A DNA stretch of 5,372 nt, from the NCBI GenBank assembly GCA_031265345.1, contig JAISCU010000242.1, positions 1 through 5,372 on the forward strand, read 5' to 3'. Numbering within the stretch: position 1 is the first letter of the stretch; every line of letters begins with the position of its first letter. Below the pieces are notes generated by a model. It was not told the origin of the DNA, made no database searches, and saw only the letters and a program-made list of their open reading frames with translations. A program made the position numbers and the translations under genes. Shown in pieces: positions 1 through 5,372 of this stretch. Origin of the DNA: Bifidobacteriaceae bacterium (GTDB lineage Bacteria; Actinomycetota; Actinomycetes; Actinomycetales; WQXJ01).

Positions 1-1
1 G

Positions 2-1543
2 GTGCACATGCAAGACGCGCTTGATCTGGCTAGATGGCAGTTCGGCATCACCACTGTGTACCACTTCATCTTTGTTCCTCTGACCATCGGCCTGACGCCG
101 CTGGTCGCTTTGCTCCAGACATTCTGGTTCAAGACCGGCAAAGACGAGTGGTACCGCCTGACACGGTTCTTCGGCAAGCTCTTACTGATCAACTTCGCGC
201 TGGGCATCGTTACCGGCATTGTCCAAGAGTTCCAGTTCGGTCTGAACTGGTCCGAGTATTCACGCATGGTGGGCGACATCTTCGGCGCACCACTGGCAAT
301 GGAGGCGCTGGCGGCGTTCTTCGTCGAATCGACCTTCCTGGGCATCTGGATCTTCGGCTGGGGCCGCCTGTCGCGCGGCGTCCACCTGTTGACCATCTGG
401 TTGGTGGCTTTCGCCGTCAACCTGTCGGCTTTCTTCATCCTGGCGGCGAACTCCTTCATGCAGTACCCGAAAGGCGCCACCTTCGACGCTGAATTGGACC
501 GCGCGGCCATGGCGAACCTGGGCGAGGTCCTGTTCTCCCCACTGTCCCTGTCGACCTTCTGGCACACCATCTCGACCGCCTTCGTGGTGGCCGGCACCTT
601 CATGGCCGGCATCGCGATCTGGTGGATGGTCAGGGCGGTTCGGGCCGGCAACCAAGAGTCGGCCAAGGTCTACCGTCTGGGCGGCGCGGTCGGTTGCTGG
701 GCCGTGCTGATCGCGGGCATCTCGTTGGTCTTCTCCGGCCATCACCAGGCCCAGGTCATCACCGAGTTGCAGCCGACCAAGATGGCTGCTGCGGAGATGC
801 TCTGCGTGACGCCCGATCCCGGCGAGGGCGCCGGGTTCACGGTCATCGCCTTCGGCGAATGCGTCCAGAACGCGGACGGCACCTTCGACGAGGACTCGGT
901 CACTCGGCTGATCGAGATCCCGAAGATGCTCTCGTGGCTGGCCTGGACCAATGGCGACGCGCAGGTCACCGGCATGGACAAGGCGGAAGAAGTGCTCGAC
1001 GCGGCGTACCTGACGCCGGAAGAGGCCGAGGGCCTCGACTGGATTCCGCCGCAGGGCGTGGTCTTCTGGACCTTCCGACTGATGATCGCTTTCGGCGCGT
1101 TCTCGGCGGTGTTGGCCGTGGTCGGCCTGCTGGCTCTGCGCGGCGGACGGACCAGTGGCAGCGGTTTCTTGAAGTCGTGGGCGCTCATCTCGTTGCCCAC
1201 CCCGTTCCTGGGGGCCGCGTTCGGCTGGATCTTCACCGAGATCGGCCGCCAACCGTTCATCGTCTATCCGGCGGTGACGCCGGCTTTGACGCCGGAGAAT
1301 CCGGTCATGAGCGGCGTGGCGACGGACCTGTCCCTGCAGACCGCCAATGCGGTCTCACCTGTCGTCAGCGCGGGCTCCATCGTCTTGACGGTGGTCTCGT
1401 TCACGCTGCTCTACCTGGTTCTGGCCGTTGCCTGGTTCTACCTGATGAAGCGTTACACGTCCAAGGGCTTGAACTACGACGAAGCCATACCCGAGGTGAA
1501 GGCCGACTTGGATGATTCCAAGCCGTTGACCTTCTCGTACTGA
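2..1543 (+). CDS. cydA: Cytochrome bd quinol oxidase subunit I (CydA), short Q-loop type
   Basis: CydA carries haems b558, b595 and d, oxidises quinol at the outer membrane face and reduces O2 to water. Seen with the GTG at 2 as residue 1: about nine membrane segments; H21, H188 and M361 match the E. coli haem ligands H19, H186 and M393; E101 and E109 match E99 and E107. K260 and E265 match the quinol-site K252 and E257. The Q loop (about 246-352) lacks the long E. coli insert. C268 and C287 are spaced 19 residues apart, as in the mycobacterial Q-loop disulfide recalled from the literature. The usual GRQPW motif reads GRQPF (415-419). The C-terminus ends PLTFSY, like mycobacterial CydA. The start is uncertain: GTG at 2 or ATG at 8. 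The ATG would give exact E. coli ligand numbering; the RBS and promoter lie outside the window. Length is normal for the family. First gene of an operon with cydB. Confidence 0.97.
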   Translation: MHMQDALDLARWQFGITTVYHFIFVPLTIGLTPLVALLQTFWFKTGKDEWYRLTRFFGKLLLINFALGIVTGIVQEFQFGLNWSEYSRMVGDIFGAPLAMEALAAFFVESTFLGIWIFGWGRLSRGVHLLTIWLVAFAVNLSAFFILAANSFMQYPKGATFDAELDRAAMANLGEVLFSPLSLSTFWHTISTAFVVAGTFMAGIAIWWMVRAVRAGNQESAKVYRLGGAVGCWAVLIAGISLVFSGHHQAQVITELQPTKMAAAEMLCVTPDPGEGAGFTVIAFGECVQNADGTFDEDSVTRLIEIPKMLSWLAWTNGDAQVTGMDKAEEVLDAAYLTPEEAEGLDWIPPQGVVFWTFRLMIAFGAFSAVLAVVGLLALRGGRTSGSGFLKSWALISLPTPFLGAAFGWIFTEIGRQPFIVYPAVTPALTPENPVMSGVATDLSLQTANAVSPVVSAGSIVLTVVSFTLLYLVLAVAWFYLMKRYTSKGLNYDEAIPEVKADLDDSKPLTFSY

Positions 1544-1564
1544 CGGAGCTAAGGAGAAAATCTG

Positions 1565-3640
1565 ATGTTGACTAGCATTCTTGCTCTCGCTCCGGCAGCC
1601 CCGGTCGACCCGGCTGCGACTGAAGCCACCGCCGACGGCCTGGTCGGGCTGCTCCACCGGCTGGTGGAGGCTCCGCAGGGCCTGGAGCTTCTGTGGTTCG
1701 CGCTGATCGCCGTCCTGTGGACCGGCTATCTGGTGCTCGAAGGGTTCGACTTCGGTGTCGGCATGTTGTTGCCGATCATCGGCAAACGCGACAACGAACG
1801 TCGGGCCATGCTCTCGACCATCGGCCCGCTGTGGGACGGCAACGAGGTCTGGGTACTGACCGCTGGCGGCGCGACCTTCGCCGCTTTCCCGGAGTGGTAC
1901 GCGACCTTGTTCTCAGCGGCTTATCTGCCGCTGTTCCTGATCCTGGTCGGTTTGATCATCCGCGCCGTGGCGTTCGAGTACCGCGGCAAGATCGACGGCG
2001 TCGGTTGGCGCAAGCTCTGGGATTGGTGCATCATCCTCGGTTCGTGGATTCCCGCGATCCTGTGGGGCGTCGCCTTCGCCAACCTGGTGGCCGGCGTCAA
2101 AGCTGGCGTGGACGCGGCCCAGCTTGGCCCGTCGAAGATCCTCTACGACGGCAATTTCTTCGACTTGGTGTTCGCGCACAACGGCTTCCTGCTGCTGGGC
2201 GGCCTGACCACGGCGGCCCTGTTCATGGCCCACGGCGCGATCTTCCTGTCGCTGAAGACCGATGGCGAGGTCCGCCGACGGGCGGAGTCGTTGGCGCCCA
2301 AGCTGTCGATCGCGGCGACGGTGATCGCCGCCGTCTGGGTTGTCTGGCTGGGCTTCAAGTTCGCCGGTGGCAACCATCCGACGGTGTTGATCTGGATCGC
2401 CATCGCGGTGGCGGCCGTGGCCTTGGTCGTGGTGGTGCTGACCACCCTGGCCAAGAAGTCTGGACTGGCCTTCACCTCGATGACGGTGGCCTTGCTGGCG
2501 GCGGTGGTGACGATCTTCGCCGCGCTGTTCCCGAACGTGATCAACGGCTCGCGCGTGCGGATCACGGGCGATGCCGTGGCCGATCCGATCGTGGGCGCTG
2601 TGGTGCTCGACGGCGTGACCTTGGCCGATGTGGTGAACATCACCTTCGACCGGGTCGCTGCGGACGGCTTGCCGGAAGTGCCCGCCGAGCCCGCGGACAA
2701 CGCCGCCGCCATCACGCCGCTGATCTTGGAGAACGTGCGGGACCAGTCTTATCCGGCCCTCCAGGCACAGGGCGTGCCGCTGCCGCAAGCCGGGGTCGAG
2801 GCCGTCGTCAAGGCGACCTTCGACCGAGTCAAGGATTCAGGCGCCGACTTGTCCCAGGTCGGAGTGGACATCACAGAGCCCAGCGTGTTGGCGACTCAGC
2901 TCACGGTCGGTGTGCTGGATGATGTCGCGAACGGCGTGTTCCCGGCTCTCGGCGTGATCTCGCAAGAGAACGTGGTGGACGTTGTCACGATCACGCTGGC
3001 CCGTCTCGGACTTCCAACTGACGACACGACCATCAACGCGGTGGTCGCCGACGTGGTGGCCCACAAGGACGCGCTGGACCAACTGAAGGCCGAGTCGATC
3101 GAAATCGGCGACCTGGCTGGCGCCACCATCGCCGGCCAGCCGGCCGACGTGGTGGCCGTCCAGGTCGCCATCACGGTGGACGCGTTGGTGCCGTTCATCC
3201 AGGACAGTGTCAGCCAAGTGGTGAACGTCGAAGTCCCCGCGACCTTGCAGGCCGTGGCGGACAACCCGGCCACCCAGAAGTTCTCTGACGGCTTCGACGT
3301 GACGGAGATCGTCACGGGCAAGGCCTGGGAGAACGATGACGGCCTGGCGAACCTAAACGGCGCCGTGGACAACGCCAACGAGGCCCTGAACGCCCTGGTG
3401 GTCCTGGGTCTGCTGGACAGCCACACCCCGTTGGCGCAGTTCGAGCGTGGCGATGTGATCACCGGTCAGCCGATCCACGCCGCCGCCTCCAGCGAGAAGA
3501 CGCTCAAGCTGATGACCATCGTGGCCGTCTGCCTGGTGCCGATCGTGCTGGCGTACCAAGCATGGTCGATCTGGGTGTTCCGCCGTCGCATCAGCGCCGA
3601 GCGGATTCCAGCCGAGTCGGGTCTACCGGCCAAGGCATGA
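1565..3640 (+). CDS. cydB: Cytochrome bd quinol oxidase subunit II (CydB) with large extracytoplasmic insertion
   Basis: CydB is the haem-free partner of CydA in the membrane. Seen: 691 residues against about 340-380 in the family. GFDFGVG (60-66), LWDGNEVW (89-96) and R133 match E. coli D29, W57/D58 and R100 with a constant offset of 33, so the N-terminus is about 33 residues longer. I read nine membrane segments (about 42-70, 82-108, 112-136, 151-180, 200-230, 246-268, 273-296, 300-325, 645-672). The core is interrupted after LFPNV (321-325) and resumes at about residue 637 (IHAAASSEKTLKLM). Family members have only about a dozen residues there. The end, RRRISAERIP, is typical of actinobacterial CydB. 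The ATG is supported by AAGGAG at 1551-1556, 8 bases upstream. The reading frame is open throughout, so this is not a frameshift product. Arginine- and lysine-rich loops after helices 1, 3, 5 and 7 and at the C-terminus put the insert and the N-terminal extension outside the cell. It lies 21 bases after cydA and before a terminator. Confidence 0.96.
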   Translation: MLTSILALAPAAPVDPAATEATADGLVGLLHRLVEAPQGLELLWFALIAVLWTGYLVLEGFDFGVGMLLPIIGKRDNERRAMLSTIGPLWDGNEVWVLTAGGATFAAFPEWYATLFSAAYLPLFLILVGLIIRAVAFEYRGKIDGVGWRKLWDWCIILGSWIPAILWGVAFANLVAGVKAGVDAAQLGPSKILYDGNFFDLVFAHNGFLLLGGLTTAALFMAHGAIFLSLKTDGEVRRRAESLAPKLSIAATVIAAVWVVWLGFKFAGGNHPTVLIWIAIAVAAVALVVVVLTTLAKKSGLAFTSMTVALLAAVVTIFAALFPNVINGSRVRITGDAVADPIVGAVVLDGVTLADVVNITFDRVAADGLPEVPAEPADNAAAITPLILENVRDQSYPALQAQGVPLPQAGVEAVVKATFDRVKDSGADLSQVGVDITEPSVLATQLTVGVLDDVANGVFPALGVISQENVVDVVTITLARLGLPTDDTTINAVVADVVAHKDALDQLKAESIEIGDLAGATIAGQPADVVAVQVAITVDALVPFIQDSVSQVVNVEVPATLQAVADNPATQKFSDGFDVTEIVTGKAWENDDGLANLNGAVDNANEALNALVVLGLLDSHTPLAQFERGDVITGQPIHAAASSEKTLKLMTIVAVCLVPIVLAYQAWSIWVFRRRISAERIPAESGLPAKA
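2543..3472 (+). other. CydB insertion domain of unknown function (about residues 327-636)
   Basis: This segment of cydB has no counterpart in ordinary CydB, where helices 8 and 9 are joined by a short outer loop. By my count it has about 45 acidic and about 13 basic residues and no cysteine. It is rich in Val, Ala and Asp and has no obvious membrane helix. Hydrophobic stretches alternate with polar ones, as in a folded, repeat-containing soluble domain. The positive-inside rule places it on the outer face, the same side as the CydA Q loop, so it could cover the quinol site, bind a partner or cell-wall component, or stabilise the complex; all of this is inference. I recognise no known domain. 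Base composition looks like the rest of cydB, which argues against very recent foreign insertion. Confidence 0.85.
2627..3313 (+). repeat. Four degenerate protein repeats of about 58 residues inside the CydB insert
   Basis: A motif of the form [DA]-V-V-x-[IA]-T-[FL]-[DA]-R-[VL] recurs in CydB at residues 355-364 (DVVNITFDRV), 413-422 (AVVKATFDRV) and 472-481 (DVVTITLARL). A weaker fourth copy starts at 528 (DVVAVQVAIT). Spacings are 58, 59 and 56 residues, with unit starts at bases 2627, 2801, 2978 and 3146. The first two units also share a PAL-x-x-GV / PALGV element near their ends (397-404 and 460-464). Similarity is at the protein level, suggesting old tandem duplication. The right boundary is approximate. 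Confidence 0.6.
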
Positions 3641-3653
3641 TCCAGTGACAGTC

Positions 3654-3669
3654 TGAGGCTTCGGCCTCA
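3654..3669 (+). other. UUCG-capped hairpin after cydB
   Basis: The arms TGAGGC and GCCTCA form a perfect 6-bp stem closed by C(TTCG)G, an unusually stable RNA tetraloop. It starts 14 bases after the cydB stop. No T-run follows it directly, so on its own it is a poor terminator. It may protect the 3' end of the cyd mRNA or slow polymerase before the stronger hairpin that follows. Confidence 0.6.
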
Positions 3670-3674
3670 ACCCG

Positions 3675-3715
3675 AGTGGCCCCGGCGCCCCCGCGCCGGG
3701 GCCACTTTCATTTGT
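3675..3715 (+). terminator. Rho-independent terminator of cydAB
   Basis: A perfect 14-bp GC-rich stem (3675-3688 pairing with 3693-3706) with a CCCC loop is followed on the + strand by a T-rich tail, TTTCATTTGT. It lies 35 bases after the cydB stop and ends the operon before the convergent transposase gene. No cydC or cydD gene follows before it, although these are commonly linked to cydAB. Confidence 0.9.
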
Positions 3716-3755
3716 CCCCCGTCAGCCGACGACCGCGCACCAGCTGACCCACCGC

Positions 3756-3788
3756 AACACGGGTTGGTGCCTGGCACCAACCCGTGTT
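3756..3788 (+). repeat. REP-like palindrome, left copy
   Basis: A perfect inverted repeat: the 16-base arm AACACGGGTTGGTGCC (3756-3771), a single T, then its exact complement (3773-3788). It lies 25 bases beyond the stop codon of the transposase gene. The same element recurs in opposite orientation on the far side of that gene. No T-run follows on either strand, so it does not look like a plain terminator. Confidence 0.85.
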
Positions 3789-3813
3789 CCGGTCCTCCCG
3801 GCCCATCGTGCCG

Positions 3814-4617
3814 TTAGGCTCCGTCCGCTCCGGGGCCGAGGGCGGGATCGCGCAGAGCCCGGTTGATCCGCTTCATGCCCCAGCCCGTCAGCGCGGGTAG
3901 TCGCCTGACCGCGAGCCCACGGGCGGCCATTTCGCGGACCACCACGACTTGGGTGCGACTGGGCAGGTCCGCGAACGTCGCGCGACCGTACGCGCTGACC
4001 AACTCCGCCAAGACCGTGGCCGCTTGGTGGTTCGAGACCAGCGGGTGCGGGCCTCGGCGGTTTCCTGTCAGGGCCTGCTCGACGGCATCGTCTGCGTTGT
4101 CGTTCTGGGCTTCGAACGCGACGATGCGTTCGAGCGGCAGCAACTGCGCCAGACGCGCTATGTCTGCCGAACCCGGTCGCCCGTCGAGCTGCGGGCGGGA
4201 GCTCCACGGATAGTCGCCTGCGGCGTGGGCCAGTCCGGCTTTGACGGGATTGCGGTGAATGTAGCGGATCACGGCGGCGAGGTAGGCGTCATCGTTGACA
4301 GGGAAGGCCTTGAACCGACCTTGGAATAGGTGGCCCACCCGGTCGTGGCGCCAATTGAACCACTTCGCGTAACAAGAATTGAGTCGCTGGAAGAAGGCGC
4401 TGATCTGCGAGTCTTTGTCCCCGAGAAGCAGATGCACATGGTTGGGCATGAGCGCGTAGACCAGCACCGACATTCCGAATCGGTCGGCGGCCTCGGTGGC
4501 CAGCGCGAGGTAGCGGCGGTAGTCGGCGTCATCCGTGAAGATGGTCCGCTTGTTCACCCCGCGTGTGACGGCGTGGTAGACACCGGATTCGCTGATCGGG
4601 CGGCCGGATCGGGGCAT
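3814..4617 (-). CDS. REP-associated tyrosine transposase (RAYT; Y1/HUH family)
   Basis: Single-strand DNA transposase or nuclease of the Y1_Tnp/RAYT family, expected to nick at hairpins through a tyrosine-DNA link. Seen in the 267-residue product: an N-terminal YHAVTRG strand (14-20), the metal-binding HUH motif in MPNHVHLLL (H60 and H62), GHLFQGRFKAF (95-105), the likely catalytic tyrosine Y119 in RYIHRNPVKAG, and YPWSS (136-140). These are the signature motifs of the group in the right order, and the frame is intact. The C-terminal part (about 142-267) is helical and ends in a helix-turn-helix-like stretch (REMAARG...LTGWGMKRINRAL), probably for hairpin recognition. The frame is open upstream to 4761, but ATG at 4617 is chosen because a strong RBS precedes it and family similarity begins there. 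The gene is convergent with cydB and divergent from the heme-binding gene. The stop is TAA. Confidence 0.93.
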   Translation of the reverse strand: MPRSGRPISESGVYHAVTRGVNKRTIFTDDADYRRYLALATEAADRFGMSVLVYALMPNHVHLLLGDKDSQISAFFQRLNSCYAKWFNWRHDRVGHLFQGRFKAFPVNDDAYLAAVIRYIHRNPVKAGLAHAAGDYPWSSRPQLDGRPGSADIARLAQLLPLERIVAFEAQNDNADDAVEQALTGNRRGPHPLVSNHQAATVLAELVSAYGRATFADLPSRTQVVVVREMAARGLAVRRLPALTGWGMKRINRALRDPALGPGADGA

Positions 4618-4623
4618 TCGTGT

Positions 4624-4630
4624 CCTCCTC
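4624..4630 (-). promoter_or_regulatory. Ribosome binding site deciding the RAYT start
   Basis: The - strand reads GAGGAGG, then six bases, then ATG at 4617. This near-perfect Shine-Dalgarno fixes the start and rules out the 48 extra upstream residues, which show no family similarity and would begin with a GTG inside the right-hand palindrome. Confidence 0.88.
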
Positions 4631-4735
4631 GGGCAGTTCTCGCTCGGTGCCAGGTTACGTGCGCCGGAGTCGTCTTTGCACGATGCCGCCGTGACAGTCC
4701 CAATGGATGGCCGCGCGAACCGTCGGGCGGGTGCT
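4631..4735. other. Upstream region of the RAYT gene, nothing recognised
   Basis: The stretch between the RAYT RBS and the right-hand repeats must contain the RAYT promoter, if the gene has its own. I found no convincing -35/-10 pair and no gene here. Confidence 0.4.
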
Positions 4736-4753
4736 ACCAACGGGGTTGGTGCC
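4736..4753 (+). repeat. Partial REP-like sequence
   Basis: GGGTTGGTGCC at 4743-4753 is identical to 11 bases of the left palindrome arm (3761-3771). It forms a small palindrome of its own, ACCAAC-GGG-GTTGGT (4736-4750). It lies directly beside the full right copy on the RAYT side and looks like a decayed or half REP unit. Confidence 0.5.
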
Positions 4754-4756
4754 CCG

Positions 4757-4789
4757 AACACGGGTTAGTGCCAGGCACCAACCCGTTTT
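4757..4789 (-). repeat. REP-like palindrome, right copy
   Basis: The arms at 4757-4772 and 4774-4789 pair at 14 of 16 positions around a single A. Read on the - strand, the element matches the left copy at 31 of 33 bases, so the two are inverted relative to each other. It lies 140 bases upstream of the RAYT start and about 50 bases before the iron-box region of the next gene. Its imperfect arms contrast with the perfect left copy. Confidence 0.82.
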
Positions 4790-4835
4790 CGGGGCGGGGA
4801 CGAGGGAATTGCGCAGCGCGGATGTTGCGCAATAA

Positions 4836-4864
4836 TTGAAGGCAAGGCTAACCTAAGTTAGGAT
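4836..4864 (+). promoter_or_regulatory. Probable promoter of the heme-binding gene
   Basis: TTGAAG (4836-4841) and TAGGAT (4859-4864) lie 17 bases apart, each matching four of six bases of the vegetative -35 and -10 consensus. Both lie within or beside the iron-repressor boxes, so repressor binding would block polymerase. Transcription would start near 4870, leaving a leader of about 95 bases in which I see no riboswitch. Confidence 0.5.
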
Positions 4865-4871
4865 TACCTAA
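4838..4871 (+). promoter_or_regulatory. Two overlapping DtxR/IdeR-like iron boxes
   Basis: Against the 19-base IdeR/DtxR consensus TWAGGTWAGSCTWACCTWA, site 1 (4838-4856) matches 17 positions and site 2 (4853-4871) matches 16. Their centres are 15 bases apart. The half-sites alternate as CCTAA-g-TTAGG (4852-4862) and TTAGG-atta-CCTAA (4858-4871). In actinobacteria such sites bind the Fe2+-loaded repressor and shut off iron and heme uptake when iron is ample, which fits the downstream gene. Confidence 0.82.
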
Positions 4872-4964
4872 GTGGAGCGCCCCGGCGGCCCGGCACGAAC
4901 AGTGTCTGGGATGTCGGTGGTGCTCCCGCCATGACTGCACTTCGCCACGAAAGGAGACGCCCCG

Positions 4965-5372
4965 ATGGCTGACGCCCGCTCTGGACGCTTGGCCGGCGCG
5001 GCCCGATGGGCGCCCGCGGCCTGGTTGGCGATGGCCATGGCGGTGGCCATGACGGCCACCACGGCCTGCGCCCCGAATGGAGCGGGCGCCAGCGGAACGA
5101 CTGGCACCGCCGTTTTCGACCCCGCCCAGGCGTTGCCCGACCCGAAGTCCTATGTCGGCCCCTCGACTGCCGCAGTGCCCGAAGCGGCCATCGTGCCGAT
5201 CACCGAGCAGCCCAGCCCGGCGCTGCCCGCCGAAGTCGTCGACTCCCAGGGGACGGCCGTCACCATCACCGACGTGAGCCGTGTCCTCGCCCTCGACATC
5301 TACGGCACGACCAGCCGGATCGTCTTCTCGTTGGGGCTCGGGGGCAACGTGGTGGGCCGGGACACTTCATCG
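4965..5372 (+). CDS. hmuT: Heme-binding ABC transporter lipoprotein, HmuT-like (partial, runs off the right edge)
   Basis: This is the start of a substrate-binding protein for heme import. It would capture heme outside the cell and pass it to an ABC permease/ATPase (HmuUV in related organisms). The first 136 residues are visible. There is a signal peptide with an arginine-containing N-region and an Ala-rich core (16-32), then a cysteine at 35 in TTACAP as the probable lipid anchor; the usual Leu at -3 is missing, so the lipobox is weak. A low-complexity Ala/Pro/Gly linker of about 60 residues follows. From residue 99 the sequence VTITDVSRVLALDIYG and then FSLGLGGNVVGRDTS matches the opening of the periplasmic-binding fold in HmuT/BtuF-like proteins. 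AAGGAG at 4951-4956, 8 bases before the ATG, supports the start. The iron boxes upstream agree with heme/iron uptake. A vitamin B12 or siderophore binder is a less likely alternative. Confidence 0.85.
   Translation, partial: MADARSGRLAGAARWAPAAWLAMAMAVAMTATTACAPNGAGASGTTGTAVFDPAQALPDPKSYVGPSTAAVPEAAIVPITEQPSPALPAEVVDSQGTAVTITDVSRVLALDIYGTTSRIVFSLGLGGNVVGRDTSS

Larger units (their letters stand above)
3756..4789 (-). mobile_element. RAYT cassette: REP-associated transposase gene bracketed by inverted REP-like palindromes
   Basis: The unit consists of a Y1/HUH transposase gene with one 33-base palindrome on each side, inverted relative to each other. This is the usual setting of RAYT genes, whose proteins bind and process REP hairpins as single-stranded DNA. 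In known genomes RAYTs are mostly single-copy, vertically inherited and rarely mobile themselves while their REPs spread, so this unit may be domesticated. No target duplication is visible, as expected for HUH enzymes. It sits between the cyd terminator and the heme-uptake promoter without interrupting a visible gene. Confidence 0.65.

Noticed and set aside
260..1252. Long - strand frame opposite cydA
   Set aside because: The product is rich in Arg, Gly, His and Asp, typical of antisense frames in GC-rich genes, and cydA explains this stretch fully.
2543..3472. An intein in CydB
   Set aside because: No Cys/Ser at the left splice point with intein block motifs, no His-Asn at the right junction, and a low-complexity repeat structure unlike inteins.
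3721..3748. Inverted repeat GTCAGC...GCTGAC between the terminator and the left REP
   Set aside because: Arms of only six bases with a 16-base spacer are expected by chance in GC-rich DNA.
4618..4761. N-terminal extension of the RAYT gene by 48 residues to a GTG at 4761
   Set aside because: The start would lie inside the right palindrome, the extra residues show no family similarity, and a strong RBS directly precedes the ATG at 4617.
4330..4839. A + strand open frame of 169 codons opposite the RAYT gene
   Set aside because: It lies antisense to a clearly recognisable transposase and runs through the REP region, and the product looks like a GC-rich shadow with no family resemblance.
4931..4972. 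A 13-codon leader peptide overlapping the hmuT start
   Set aside because: Its ATG lacks a good RBS and the peptide has no regulatory codon run; chance is sufficient explanation.
4868..5107. A - strand open frame of 79 codons over the hmuT start
   Set aside because: It overlaps the signal-peptide region of the recognisable + strand gene and its regulatory leader, with no RBS or family resemblance.

Overview
This window is GC-rich DNA that reads as an actinomycete (Actinomycetota; possibly Propionibacteriales or a relative, which is inference). The evidence is the mycobacterial-type CydA and CydB sequences, an iron-repressor site of DtxR/IdeR type, and an actinobacterial-style heme-binding lipoprotein. 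I see no rRNA, tRNA or CRISPR array.

Layout: (1) Positions 2-3640 hold a cydA-cydB operon on the + strand, with 21 bases between the genes. It encodes the two main subunits of cytochrome bd quinol oxidase, a high-affinity terminal oxidase that takes electrons from quinol and reduces O2 to water. CydA is a short-Q-loop type with the haem ligands in place. CydB is about twice the normal size: about 300 extra residues sit in the outward-facing loop between its last two membrane helices, and it also has about 33 extra N-terminal residues. (2) Positions 3641-3755 carry a UUCG-capped hairpin and a strong rho-independent terminator. (3) Positions 3756-4789 hold a REP-associated tyrosine transposase (RAYT, Y1/HUH family) on the - strand, convergent with cydB. 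It is flanked by two 33-base palindromes that match at 31 of 33 positions and lie in opposite orientation, a REP/REPIN-like arrangement. (4) Positions 4790-4964 are a regulatory region with two overlapping DtxR/IdeR-like operators lying over a plausible promoter. (5) From 4965 to the right edge is the start of a heme-binding ABC transporter lipoprotein (HmuT-like), cut off by the window end.

How they fit together: the oxidase needs three haems per complex, and the right-hand gene probably begins an iron-repressed heme-uptake operon. The two units are separated by a terminator and the RAYT cassette, so any functional link is only inference. The most novel item is the CydB insert, which contains about four degenerate repeats of 56-59 residues, has no cysteine, is strongly acidic, and matches no family I recognise. 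It would make this a cytochrome bd with a sizeable extracytoplasmic domain.
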